Below, one piece after another: positions 16,933-25,662 of a DNA stretch of 64,000 nucleotides. The position numbers and the translations under genes are program-made. The notes beneath the pieces are model-generated. The model saw only the letters and a program-made list of their open reading frames with translations, made no database searches and had not been told where the DNA came from. The DNA lies in NCBI RefSeq assembly GCF_012927405.1, contig NZ_JABBGM010000007.1, forward strand, positions 1-64,000, given 5' to 3'. Within the stretch, counting starts at the first letter, position 1. Every line of letters starts with the position of its first letter. This DNA is from Novosphingobium olei (lineage in GTDB: Bacteria; Pseudomonadota; Alphaproteobacteria; Sphingomonadales; Sphingomonadaceae).

Positions 16933-17790
16933 CTATCTGAGGTTGGCGGCCGGAACTCCGAACGGGATCGTCCGGCCATCGGCGCCCGGCTCACGTGTGC
17001 CCTGACCAAAGAGCCTGCCCTCGAACTCGAAGGTCGGCGCGAACCGGACAATCGTCGCCGCCTCGCCCGCTTCGCGCCCGGCCAGGTCTTCAATCGCCGC
17101 CAACACCGCCTCGCGCGACGAGTAGATGTCCTCGCGCATCAGCAGCCGCGCCATCGAGCCCGATCGCTCGGCGATGGCGGACGCGATCTTCTGGTGCATG
17201 CGGAACGACTGTTCGGCATCTTCGGCGCGCTGTGACCAGACGATCCGGCGGTGAAGCGCATTGGGAAGCACCATGCGCGCCATCTCCGGCATTTGCGGGA
17301 TGCGCGACATGCGCATGATCTCGACGTGGAACCTGAGGTTCTCGATGACCACGCGCTCGAGTGAATCCGGACCCTCGGGCGTCGCTTCCCGGGCTTCGGC
17401 GGCGAGCGCGGCAAGCAGAGAGATCTCGGCATCGCTGGCCCGCTCAGCCGCGCGAAACGCAGCGAGGCCTTCGAAATTGGCGCGCATCTCGAACAGGTCC
17501 TCGACCTCTTCGCGGCCCCAGGTGCGCACGGTAAATTCGCTCCGGCCCTGGCGGGTCAGGTAGCCTTCGTGAGCTAGAGCACTCAGCACTTCGGCGACCC
17601 CGGCCGGGCGGCAATCGTAGACTTCGCCAACCTCGGCCTTGCTGATCGACTGCCCCGGAAGGTAGCGCGCAGACAGCACCCCGAACCTCAATTCGAGGAA
17701 CATGAGTTCAGAAAGGGACTGTGCTCTGGTCAATCGACCTCCCTCATGGGTGAGTTCTGGCTCACCGCATTGTTTCGTACTTCCTAGCAC
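16933..17790 (-). CDS. GntR-family (FadR/FCD type) transcriptional regulator
   Basis: A 285-residue regulator. Residues 20-90 form a winged helix (SISKAEVGEVYDCRPAGVAE, then LAHEGYLTRQGRSEFTV), and 95-240 are an all-helical FCD ligand domain starting EEVEDLFEMRANFEGLAAF. FCD regulators usually sense a small organic acid. It diverges from a second FCD-type gene across a 76-base gap, so both may share operators there. An alternative start a few residues in (LTRAQSLSELMF) is possible. The target genes are unknown; it sits between the two halves of the transfer region. Confidence 0.75.
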   Translation of the reverse strand: MLGSTKQCGEPELTHEGGRLTRAQSLSELMFLELRFGVLSARYLPGQSISKAEVGEVYDCRPAGVAEVLSALAHEGYLTRQGRSEFTVRTWGREEVEDLFEMRANFEGLAAFRAAERASDAEISLLAALAAEAREATPEGPDSLERVVIENLRFHVEIMRMSRIPQMPEMARMVLPNALHRRIVWSQRAEDAEQSFRMHQKIASAIAERSGSMARLLMREDIYSSREAVLAAIEDLAGREAGEAATIVRFAPTFEFEGRLFGQGTREPGADGRTIPFGVPAANLR

Positions 17791-17866
17791 AACATCGTTT
17801 TGATTTCCGAATCCGGGAGCTTCGCATTATCCCCATTTGGTCGTCGTTCGGGTTTTTGGGGCAGCA

Positions 17867-18553
17867 GTGGCCAAAGCAAAATTGCCAGTCATGACAACGA
17901 TTGCCTGCCCGGCGCAGATGATCTTTGCCGTGCTGCGCGAGCCCCGCAAGCGGCGGCGCTATGACAGCGCGGTCGATATTCCCGGCCTTCAGGGTCGCGA
18001 TCCCGCCGAGGCAGAGCGCCTGGCACTTGAACTCACCGATCTTGGCCTCATTGCGCGTGACCATGGCCGCTACACCATCATCGACTGGAGCGTTGACCGG
18101 ATCTCCGAGCACCTGGCTCTGGCCGGTGCGATCCAGGCCTTGGCGGCAGCCGAGGTAGCCGCTTGTCACGGAAAGACGGATTTCAGCCATCTCGAGGCGC
18201 TGAATTCGGCGCTCAAGGCCTATGACGACATGGATGCGGCAAACCTGCTCCAAGGGGCCTACATCGATTATCAGTGGCACCTCGAACTCGTCCGTCTGAG
18301 CGGTAATCGGGCGGCGCTTGCGGCTTATGGCAAGGCGGTTCCGCCGGCGGTGTGGATTGCAGGCGCCAACTACTTCCAGCTCGACGAAGCGCGCAGTTCC
18401 TTGGTCGAGCACGACCGTCTGGTCGCCTACATGAAGGCGGGCGATACCCTGCGCGCGCGTGATGCGGTCTCGTTCCATGTCGAGGAAGCCGCCACGCAGA
18501 TCCGTCGCGCCGGCACGGCAAGGATTGAGAGCTATCCGAGCAAAGGGACCTGA
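17867..18553 (+). CDS. GntR-family (FCD type) regulator, second of a divergent pair
   Basis: About 228 residues. A short winged-helix region (AERLALELTDLGLIARDHGR) is followed by a helical FCD domain (WSVDRISEHLALAGAIQALA, WHLELVRLSG, SLVEHDRLVAYMKAGD). The start is uncertain: a GTG at 17867 has a purine-rich sequence upstream, an ATG lies at 17891, and the frame is open to 17837. The DNA-binding part is shorter than usual for the family. It diverges from the GntR gene ending at 16933. Confidence 0.65.
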   Translation: MAKAKLPVMTTIACPAQMIFAVLREPRKRRRYDSAVDIPGLQGRDPAEAERLALELTDLGLIARDHGRYTIIDWSVDRISEHLALAGAIQALAAAEVAACHGKTDFSHLEALNSALKAYDDMDAANLLQGAYIDYQWHLELVRLSGNRAALAAYGKAVPPAVWIAGANYFQLDEARSSLVEHDRLVAYMKAGDTLRARDAVSFHVEEAATQIRRAGTARIESYPSKGT

Positions 18554-18657
18554 CCTCCAGCGCCGCAGCGCTGCGAGGAAAGGGGGTTCTAGGCTTGTGC
18601 GGAGGGCTCGACCTGTTGCTGGCACATGATTGAAAATCCAGTCTGTTTGGGGTAATC

Positions 18658-18879
18658 ATGGCCAGGGCGAGGAGACCCTCGATGGACCATGATCGCTACG
18701 GACTGGATGGAATGCCAATCTCTTGTCGCGGGGCCGACTGCGACCCTGTGACAGGCATTGCTTTTCCCAAGACTCCAACGTCTGAGAATGGCGGCATTCC
18801 GCATCTCAGAGTTATCTTGGCTTTGATGATGATCGCGTTTGTCGGCTTCTTCGCATGGCAGACCCATATGCTTGGCTAA
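18658..18879 (+). CDS. Small tail-anchored membrane protein
   Basis: A 73-residue protein with a hydrophilic N-terminus and one C-terminal membrane helix (VILALMMIAFVGFFAW, about 52-67). It contains two Cys residues (C23, C28). No family is recognised. It converges on the displaced traG 3-prime fragment, with 4 bases between them. Confidence 0.45.
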   Translation: MARARRPSMDHDRYGLDGMPISCRGADCDPVTGIAFPKTPTSENGGIPHLRVILALMMIAFVGFFAWQTHMLG

Positions 18880-18883
18880 GCGA

Positions 18884-19227
18884 TCAAGTCCGCCTCCGAG
18901 CGACATGCAGGTGGTCGCGCTCGGGCTTGTCCGGGAAGCGTTCGAACTGAACAGCATATCCGTCGCCAAGCCGTGACCGGACCTGTGATGCCAAGCGTTC
19001 GCCCTGCTCGTCGGAGATGTTGTTGCCTCTAAAATCCAGGGCGCGGTCGTCATAATGTGCCGACCCGGCCATGTGCTGGGTGCTGTCATTTCCCGAGGTC
19101 ACCACCGGGGTTGGCAGACCGAGCGAGCGGGCTTCCTCAGCCACCGCCCCCATCGCGGCAACCAGGTCCCCATCCATATGCCCAAGCCTTGCCCCCGGCT
19201 TGACCTTGATGCCAAGGTCGCGCGCTA
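18884..19227 (-). pseudogene. traG: Displaced 3-prime end of traG (M15-peptidase-like domain)
   Basis: About 113 codons that continue the traG reading frame exactly on the far side of an IS630-type insertion. Joining the flanks at the duplicated TA gives an uninterrupted frame reading ...DGAALARDLGIKVKPG... . The fragment has AHYDDRALDFR followed by DHLHV, the His/Asp...His pattern of zinc peptidases of the M15/D-Ala-D-Ala carboxypeptidase type. An internal ATG at 19177 could allow separate translation of 97 residues, but it is not exported by itself. In the intact protein this would be a periplasmic murein-acting domain. Confidence 0.8.
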
Positions 19228-19319
19228 GAGCGGTTTTCGACCGCTTTGAGTCGGCATGGGATTCCCGTCGGCTGAGATTTCTGATTCAGAATCCATGCTG
19301 GTGAAGGAGGCCGGCATGG

Positions 19320-19706
19320 ATGGGTCACGGTCTTTCGATGGATTTGCGGGTCCGGCTTCTGGCTGCGGTTGACGGTGGGCTGAGTTGCCGAGCGGCGGCA
19401 GCGCGGTTTGGCGTCGCCCCTTCGACGGCGATCCGGTGGCATGCGCAGCGGCGTGCCACCGGTGACTTTGCTCCCAGGCCTCAAGGTGGCGACATGCGCT
19501 CGCGCCGGGTGGAGGAGCGATCTGCCGACATTCTGGCACTTTGGGAGGCGCGCAAGGACATCTCGCTGGAGGAGTTGCGCATCGCCTTGGCTGAGGTTGG
19601 CCTGACCGTCTCGGTTGCCGGGCTGCATCGCTTCTTCGTGCGCCGGGGCATGACGCGCAAAAAAAGACTGGCCATGCTGTCGAGCAGGACCGTCCCGACG
19701 TCCTGA
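19320..19706 (+). CDS. IS630-family transposase, first frame (N-terminal half)
   Basis: A 128-residue product (MGHGLSMDLRVRLLAAVDGG) with the helix-turn-helix region that binds the ends (LSCRAAAARFGVAPSTAIRW). Translation would run into a stop unless it slips at a run of seven A residues (19659-19665). A -1 shift there continues into the second frame as ...RKKKTGHAVEQDRPDVL.... The first half alone lacks the catalytic triad. Confidence 0.85.
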   Translation: MGHGLSMDLRVRLLAAVDGGLSCRAAAARFGVAPSTAIRWHAQRRATGDFAPRPQGGDMRSRRVEERSADILALWEARKDISLEELRIALAEVGLTVSVAGLHRFFVRRGMTRKKRLAMLSSRTVPTS

Positions 19707-20266
19707 AGCAGCGTCACCACTGGTTCGACGGCCAGATCGATCTGGAACCCGAGCGCCTGGTCTTTATCGACGAGACGTGGACCGCCACCAACATGACCCG
19801 CAGCCATGGCCGTTGCGCCAAGGGTGAGCGGCTGCGGATGGGCTACCCACATGGTCATCGCAAGACCACCACGCTGGTTGCAGGCCTGCGGATGACCGGC
19901 ATGGTCGCGCCGATGGTGCTGGACGGGCCGATCAACGGTGACTGGTTCGAAGCCTACGTGGCGCAGGTTCTCGTGCCCGAACTGCGGCCCGGTGACGTCG
20001 TCATCATGGACAACCTGTCGAGCCACAAGCGCCCCGCAGTCCGCGACCGGATCGAGGCGGCAGGAGCAACACTGCGCTTCCTCCCGCCCTACAGCCCCGA
20101 CTTCAACCCGATCGAGAAGGCCTTCTCCCGGCTCAAGGCCATGCTCCGAAAAGCAGGCGAACGAACCGTCAGCGGCCTGTGGGACCTCATCGGCAAGCTC
20201 GTCGACATCTTCCGGCCCGCCGAATGCGCCAACTACTTCAGTTCATGCGGATATGATCCAGACTGA
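19664..20266 (+). CDS. IS630-family transposase, second frame (DDE catalytic half)
   Basis: The catalytic part, reached by a -1 shift at the A7 run. The DDE residues are visible in LVFIDETW, VVIMDNLSSHK and NPIEKAFSRLK. The next in-frame ATG is at 19793, beyond the first Asp, so a functional enzyme needs the frameshifted fusion. Two-frame transposases with slippage sites are well known in this family; a simple inactivating mutation is the alternative. Confidence 0.85.
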   Translation, partial: KTGHAVEQDRPDVLKQRHHWFDGQIDLEPERLVFIDETWTATNMTRSHGRCAKGERLRMGYPHGHRKTTTLVAGLRMTGMVAPMVLDGPINGDWFEAYVAQVLVPELRPGDVVIMDNLSSHKRPAVRDRIEAAGATLRFLPPYSPDFNPIEKAFSRLKAMLRKAGERTVSGLWDLIGKLVDIFRPAECANYFSSCGYDPD

Positions 20267-22976
20267 TCGAAAATCGCTCTAGCGCGGCGCCATCGACCGG
20301 ACCATTGGGCACCGCAAGCAGTGTGCCGCCTTCGAGCGGCGAAGGCACCAGCCCCTCTGCGCGGGGGGATGGAAGCGAAGGGGTTTGCGGCATGCCGAGA
20401 TCGGTATTGGTCCCCAGCGATCCATTGCCTGCGATCCCGGCGATGTCGCTGAGCTCGTCGATCCGGTGAGCGCGCAAGTCGCCCATCAGGTCGTCCATGA
20501 TATATGTGATGGCCTGGTCGCGCCGCGTCACATCCCGATAGTCGAGCCGCGGATTGGAAAGATCGGGCAAGTGCCACTCGGGGTGTTCGCGCTGCAGGGC
20601 CTCATAGCGGTCCTGGATCAGGTTCGACATATCGCTCGAAATCTGGAAGCCGTGGCTTTCGGCGTAGCTCGCTTCGGACATCATTCGGCTGCCTATCTCG
20701 CGATAGCGAGCAGCAGCGGCGCGCCGTTCCTCGGCCTCAGCGACACGCCAATCACTTCCATCGGTGGTGGTGTGCGAGCGGCTATGGTCAGTGTAGTCCG
20801 AGCTCTGGCTGTAGGTGCCCGAAGACTGGATATCGCCGCTCGACCCGCTGACCACCATGCGATCGCTCGTCTCGTCGGATTTGTCGGTGCCGCGCGTGGT
20901 CTGGTTCGTTGCTGAACGCTCGGTGCCGGCACGAGCATCGTCGCCCACCTCTTTCCGACCGAAAATGGAGCCCTGCAGCGTTGCTGAGGCGCCACTTCCC
21001 GCAATGTCTTTGCCAGGCGTTCCCAGCGTTCCAGATCCAGTAAGGCTCGCGGACGAGCCAAAAGTGCGGCTCGCAAAATCACCGGACGAACGTGAATTGC
21101 CCTCGCGCAGGATAAGATCATTGTTCGTGACATCACGGGTCGAGCTGCCCTTGGCCTGTTCGACGACGACGTTGCCGCCGACATTGTGAGTGTCCGATGC
21201 GCGCGATCCGCTTTCGCGCCGGGCTCCTGTCACGTCGCTGGTCGCGGTGACCGCGCTGCCGAACTGGCCCTTCGAGCTGGTCCAGCTGCTCGAGGTGCCG
21301 TTCTCGATCTTGTCGGCCTCGTTGAGATACCATTGGCCCTGGGATCTGAGGTCCGTCGCATAGCCCCGCGTCATGGTGGGCTTGAAGGGCAACTGGGACA
21401 TCGCCGCATTGGTGTCGATCACCGAATGGCCCGAGCCATATTCGTTGAACATGCGCCCGTCCGCTTCGCGGAAGCCCGAGTGGCCCGCGCCTGCCAGGAG
21501 GTTGGGGGCCTGATTCCACTGCGACATCTGCCGATTGTCCGCGTTGAGATTGCCATAGCTGACATCGCCATAGGCATAGTTGCCGGTGGTCCGCTCGATC
21601 GCCGCGGCATCCGAGCCAGCCTGGACCGGGGCGAGCATCGAGCCAAGGTTGTTGGCGACCGACATGGTGCCGCGCATGACCATCAGCGCGAGCATCGGCA
21701 CGGAGAGCATCAGGAACCCCGCCATCGTGGCGATGTCCTGATTAACCGCATCGATTCCCGCCCAGTTGGCGAGGTTCACGCTGCCTGCTGAAACCGCTGC
21801 GGTCTGGGAGGCCAGGCGGTCCATGATGAACGAGTGGATGAGAACGTAGATCGGTCCCCAGGCCGAGAGGTAGAAGAAGCCCGAGAAGTAGCCCTTCAGG
21901 GTCGCGATGCCGGTGCGCGGGAACAACAGCAGCGGGAAGACGATCGGGAACAGAGCGTAAAAGACCACGGTCAGGACCACGCCAAGCACCGGAATCCAGA
22001 TGAGCCCCTGCTCGGCTGCCGTCGTCATCGCGTTGCGGGTCTGGGTGTCCGCGCGCTGGAGCGCGAAGGAATCGGCATCGGCATTGCCGAAGTCGAGCTG
22101 GGCGGCCTCGAAAGCGTCGACCATGCTCTTCTGCTTGAAGAACTGGTTACGCGTCATCGCGGTGCCGGTGAGCAATTGCGAGACCGCCGGCACGTCGGCG
22201 GCGAGCTTTGCCCCTGCCGCGGCCTCGGTGAGCTTGGGGTACATCGTATGCGCAAATGGCAGCGCATAGGCGTTGATCTGGTTGTCCCACTGGTTGTTGA
22301 TCAGCGTCCAGGCCTGCGCACAGGTCTTGCCCTCGATATCGACCGTGCCGGTGCCGGTATCGGTCAGGTACTTCATGCCGCGGTTGGTTGCGGCATTGAC
22401 CCCGAGTTCGGCCCAGAGGTCGGGCGCTTCGCTCAGCAGCTTGAGGCTCTTGGTGCCAAGCAGGATGTCGTAATAGGCGCACTGCTTGAGGTAGCCGTCG
22501 AGGTTGGCCTTGAACACGGGATCACGGATCTCGAACCCGCGCGCCTTGTCCCACATCCGCGCGCCGTAAACGAAGCCGCCGGTCGAGTAATTGAGCGCAG
22601 CAGGCATGACGAAGACTGTCTCGGCCGTGCGGGTCAGGTAGTCGCTGATCTGGCTGGTGAACGAGGCCATGGCTGCGAGCCCGATCGGCACGTTGGCGAC
22701 CGTGGCGGGCGCAAGCCCGGGATTGACACGGTCGGTGACCTTCACCGTCACCGTCGGGACCATCAACACGGTGTAGATCAGCGTCGACTGGATGAACCAG
22801 CGAAACCACGCGCGCCAGTCGAGGTCCATCGCGGTAATGAGGAGCGCGTAGATCAGCCCCATCACCATGACGACGCGGATCAGCGACTTGAACCCGCCCG
22901 AGCCGGTCCAGGCGGCGATCGCGTTGAAGGTGTTGACGAGGTAGTCGCCGCCCCCGACCGTGAAGACCTCGAGCAT
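20238..22976 (-). pseudogene. traG: traG, mating-pair stabilisation protein, truncated by IS630
   Basis: The surviving 5-prime part of traG. About 898 native codons are followed by a short IS-derived tail (ERFSISLDHIRMN) and a stop at 20238. The N-terminal region is polytopic (helices near 10-80, 325-370 and 420-450), as in F TraG, where it serves pilus assembly. The middle is a long Ser/Gly/Thr-rich periplasmic stretch. The lost C-terminus is the M15-like domain at 18884-19227. Without the insertion the protein would be about 1010 residues. The N-terminal function may survive; mating-pair stabilisation may not. It is last in the operon, so the insertion has no polar effect on other tra genes. 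Confidence 0.88.
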
Positions 22977-22988
22977 CTCCGCCGCCCC

Positions 22989-24443
22989 TTACTGGACCTG
23001 GCTGCCGAGCGTGCGCGAAAAGCGCAGCGCGGCCGACATCTGGGGCGAGAGCTGGGTACGCAGGGTCTTTTCGAGCATCTGCGTGCGCTGGATCAGCGCA
23101 AAGGTCTGGTCGAAGCGCTGCGAGGTGCGCGCCGCGATCCCGAGGAAATTGCGCCGGGTCTCGTAAAGCCCCTCGCGCCATTCGCGTAAGCTATCCGCAT
23201 CAGCCCCGTTGAAGTCCGAACGCGCGTTCACTGCCATGTCGATGAACCGCATGGTCATGGTGGTGACGAGATCGACCGCGACTATTTCGGAAAGGTCGTT
23301 GATCTCCTGCGCGGAGATGCCGAACTCGGCCGCTGCGCTCACGGTGATGATCTTGTAGACCGGCACGCTCGCCATGCCGAGGAGCTGGATCTCGGCCGGG
23401 GTCAACGAGGCGCCGGGATCGCGCACTTTCAAGGCCATGCTCTCGATCAGCGTGCGCACCCGCGCCTTGATCGCTGCATTAGGCCCGATCACCATGTCGA
23501 TCTCGCTCGGCGCCATGCACTTGGCGCTATCGCCGCCGCAGCTCCAGTATTTGTGCGGGGTGGAAGAGGTGCCGTCGAGCATGGCGCTGATCAGCGCCGG
23601 GTCGGCCGGGCCGATGAACTGGACCCTCGGCTTGCCGCCATTACCGGCCGGATCGTAGATCACGGTCCCGACGAGGGTCATCAGGAACTCGCGGAACTGG
23701 GTGTCGAACCCACCGTATTTCTTGCCCAATGCCGCCCAGGTGTAATTGTTGGGCATCCCGGCCTGTTCCTTCATGTCCGGGTCGGAATTGGCGCTTTTCA
23801 AGGCTTCGCGCTGGCCGCCGTTGTTGCACTGCTGGCGCGCGCGGGCCCAGTCGGAGACCGCGCCCTGACTGTTGGCGATCGCCTCGCAGATGACCGAACT
23901 CGCCGTATCGCTCTTCGGCCAGAGGCCGCCGACCAGCGCCTGCGCGGTCTCGCAGGACGAGATGTTCATCTGGTTCATCTGCTGAACCTTCTGCGCCAGC
24001 TCATCCATGACCTTGCCGATCTCGGGCGAGATCGTGTCGATCGCGAGTTTGAAGGCAAAGCCGAGCGCGTTGTTCGCGGTCGCTTTCAGCATGGCGACAA
24101 GTTCGGCGGTGTTGATGAACGAGAACGACCCGGCAAAGAGGTCGATGCCGCCGCACCCGGCGCGCGCGTGGGGCAACTGGAGGTTGAAGGGCTGGATGTT
24201 CTTTTGCGGGAAGCGCGACCAGACCGAGCCCATCGAATAATAGCCCGCCGACTGGCCCTGGTAGGCGCTGGGACCGGTGACATTGGCCTGGACGCCCATG
24301 TCGGACATGAAGCTCTGCATCTCGCCTTCGACCCCGGCCGAGGCGGGTGTGGGCGAAGCGAGCAGAACCGCGGCACCGAGGACTGTGCCAAGTGCGCGGC
24401 GCGAGGCTCCATGGAGGCGGCGGGCGAAGCGACGGGCGCGCAT
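22989..24443 (-). CDS. traH: Conjugal transfer protein TraH
   Basis: 484 residues, the usual TraH size. A signal peptide (GTVLGAAVLLASPTPASA, about 18-35) is followed by the TraH signature region with ARAGCGGIDLFAGSFSFINT and later Cys residues. F TraH is a periplasmic/outer-membrane-associated pilus-assembly protein. The ATG at 24443 overlaps the traF stop (TGATG). The frame is open further upstream, but that part is antisense shadow of traF and is not included. Confidence 0.93.
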   Translation of the reverse strand: MRARRFARRLHGASRRALGTVLGAAVLLASPTPASAGVEGEMQSFMSDMGVQANVTGPSAYQGQSAGYYSMGSVWSRFPQKNIQPFNLQLPHARAGCGGIDLFAGSFSFINTAELVAMLKATANNALGFAFKLAIDTISPEIGKVMDELAQKVQQMNQMNISSCETAQALVGGLWPKSDTASSVICEAIANSQGAVSDWARARQQCNNGGQREALKSANSDPDMKEQAGMPNNYTWAALGKKYGGFDTQFREFLMTLVGTVIYDPAGNGGKPRVQFIGPADPALISAMLDGTSSTPHKYWSCGGDSAKCMAPSEIDMVIGPNAAIKARVRTLIESMALKVRDPGASLTPAEIQLLGMASVPVYKIITVSAAAEFGISAQEINDLSEIVAVDLVTTMTMRFIDMAVNARSDFNGADADSLREWREGLYETRRNFLGIAARTSQRFDQTFALIQRTQMLEKTLRTQLSPQMSAALRFSRTLGSQVQ

Positions 24444-25255
24444 CAGTAGTCGCTCCCCACCTTGACCTGCGTCAGCTGGAAGACGCGGTCCATGATCTCG
24501 TCCTGGCTGAGGATTCCGTAGCCGATCGGCATCGGCTGCTTGGTGACTGAATCGAACAGCACCAGCGCGGGCACCTGGCGGTCGGTGCCAAGCCCGAGCT
24601 TCTCGTATTGCCCGCTGTCGACCATGTAGCCGGGGAAGGTCGAGGAAGGTCCGCCATCGGTGGAGACCGCGAGCACCGCGAGGCCGTACTTGTCCGAGAC
24701 GGCTTTGAGGATCGGCGAGAAGATGTCGCAGGCGCCGCAGCTCGAGGCGAAGAAGTAGAACACCCCGTAGCGCTGCGAGAGATTGGCCATGACCCGGTCG
24801 CGGTCGGTCTTGCGCTCGTCGATCCAGGCGCGCTTGCCGAGCGTCGAGACCGGGCGCTGCAGCGTGTAGTCGAGCCCGGGATCCTGCCACAGCGCGCGCT
24901 GCCAGACGTCGGCGAACATCGAGGAGCGGTCGAGCTGTTCGCGCTGGAAGCGGACATAGGCGGTGACGTTCTCCGGGCTCGGCTCGAGGATCGCGCGCGC
25001 CTTCAGTTCTTCAAGCTGGGTCCCGATTGCGGCCAGTCGCTCGCGCGCTGGTGGCTGCGCAGCAGCAGCTTTGCGCGGCTCCTCCTTGGGCTTCTCGCAG
25101 TAGAACCAGGTGCCGAGCTTCCTCTCCTTGCAGTAGAGCGCGTCCTCGGACTGCCGCACCTCGACACCGTCGCCCTCGGAGGCGCGCAGCGGTGCGGTCC
25201 CGGTAAGCGCGACGCTGGAGGCGGCAAGCAGGGCAATGCATTGGCGGTGGTTCAT
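24443..25255 (-). CDS. traF: Conjugal transfer protein TraF (thioredoxin-like)
   Basis: A 270-residue periplasmic protein with a signal peptide (IALLAASSVALTGTAPLRA). The C-terminal thioredoxin fold has an intact redox motif in FASSCGACDIFSP. F TraF lacks the second Cys; here CGAC suggests it is redox-active, probably helping disulfide formation in Cys-rich TraN, TraU and TraH. It is coupled to traH by overlapping stop/start. Confidence 0.92.
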   Translation of the reverse strand: MNHRQCIALLAASSVALTGTAPLRASEGDGVEVRQSEDALYCKERKLGTWFYCEKPKEEPRKAAAAQPPARERLAAIGTQLEELKARAILEPSPENVTAYVRFQREQLDRSSMFADVWQRALWQDPGLDYTLQRPVSTLGKRAWIDERKTDRDRVMANLSQRYGVFYFFASSCGACDIFSPILKAVSDKYGLAVLAVSTDGGPSSTFPGYMVDSGQYEKLGLGTDRQVPALVLFDSVTKQPMPIGYGILSQDEIMDRVFQLTQVKVGSDY

Positions 25256-25662
25256 GATCCGCTCCTCTCGAATTCCTTGATCAGTGACATGAAGACGCCG
25301 AGGTCGAGCAGCCGGCGGCCGCCATCGAGCAGGCGTACAAGCGCGCAGTAGAAGCCGGACAGCGCCTCGCTCCCGGCATCGGCGATCGTGTAGGTTCCGG
25401 CCTCAAGTCGCGCCCATCCCCGCCGGACGATGGCATCGAGCTGCGCGCTGAGGCTGCGCGCGCGAACCGGGTGGTCGAACCAGGCCGAGATTTCGGCAGC
25501 GATCCCGCGCGCGGTCAGCGGCCCCTTGCGAGCGAGCGCCATGCCGACGCAGAACTCCAGCACGGTCAGATCGGGGGCTGCGGCGTAGGCCCCGAACGCG
25601 ACCACGCGCGCGCCGCTTTCGGGCACAGGATTCGTGGCGGGCTCAGGGCTTGTGCGCGGCAT
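25252..25662 (-). CDS. Winged-helix-like protein between traN and traF
   Basis: A 136-residue protein (ATG at 25662, overlapping the end of traN). Residues 25-110 look like a winged helix (LTVLEFCVGMALARKGPLTA, then LDAIVRRGWARLEAGTYTI). F has no such gene at this place. It overlaps traF by 4 bases at its end, so it is fully embedded in the operon. The role is unknown; a cytoplasmic DNA-binding or protein-binding function is inferred from the fold only. Confidence 0.55.
   Translation of the reverse strand: MPRTSPEPATNPVPESGARVVAFGAYAAAPDLTVLEFCVGMALARKGPLTARGIAAEISAWFDHPVRARSLSAQLDAIVRRGWARLEAGTYTIADAGSEALSGFYCALVRLLDGGRRLLDLGVFMSLIKEFERSGS

Larger units (their letters stand above)
19228..20279. 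mobile_element. IS630-family insertion sequence inside traG
   Basis: A 1052-bp element flanked by a duplicated TA (19226-19227 and 20280-20281), the target duplication of this family. The terminal inverted repeats start GAGCGGTTTTCGACC at the left and GAGCGATTTTCGATC when read inward from the right. Removing the element and one TA restores the traG frame. The element carries one transposase in two overlapping frames. Confidence 0.93.

Noticed and set aside
24444..24890. N-terminal extension of the traH frame
   Set aside because: It overlaps traF in another frame and is Arg-rich shadow sequence. The signal peptide begins at the ATG at 24443.
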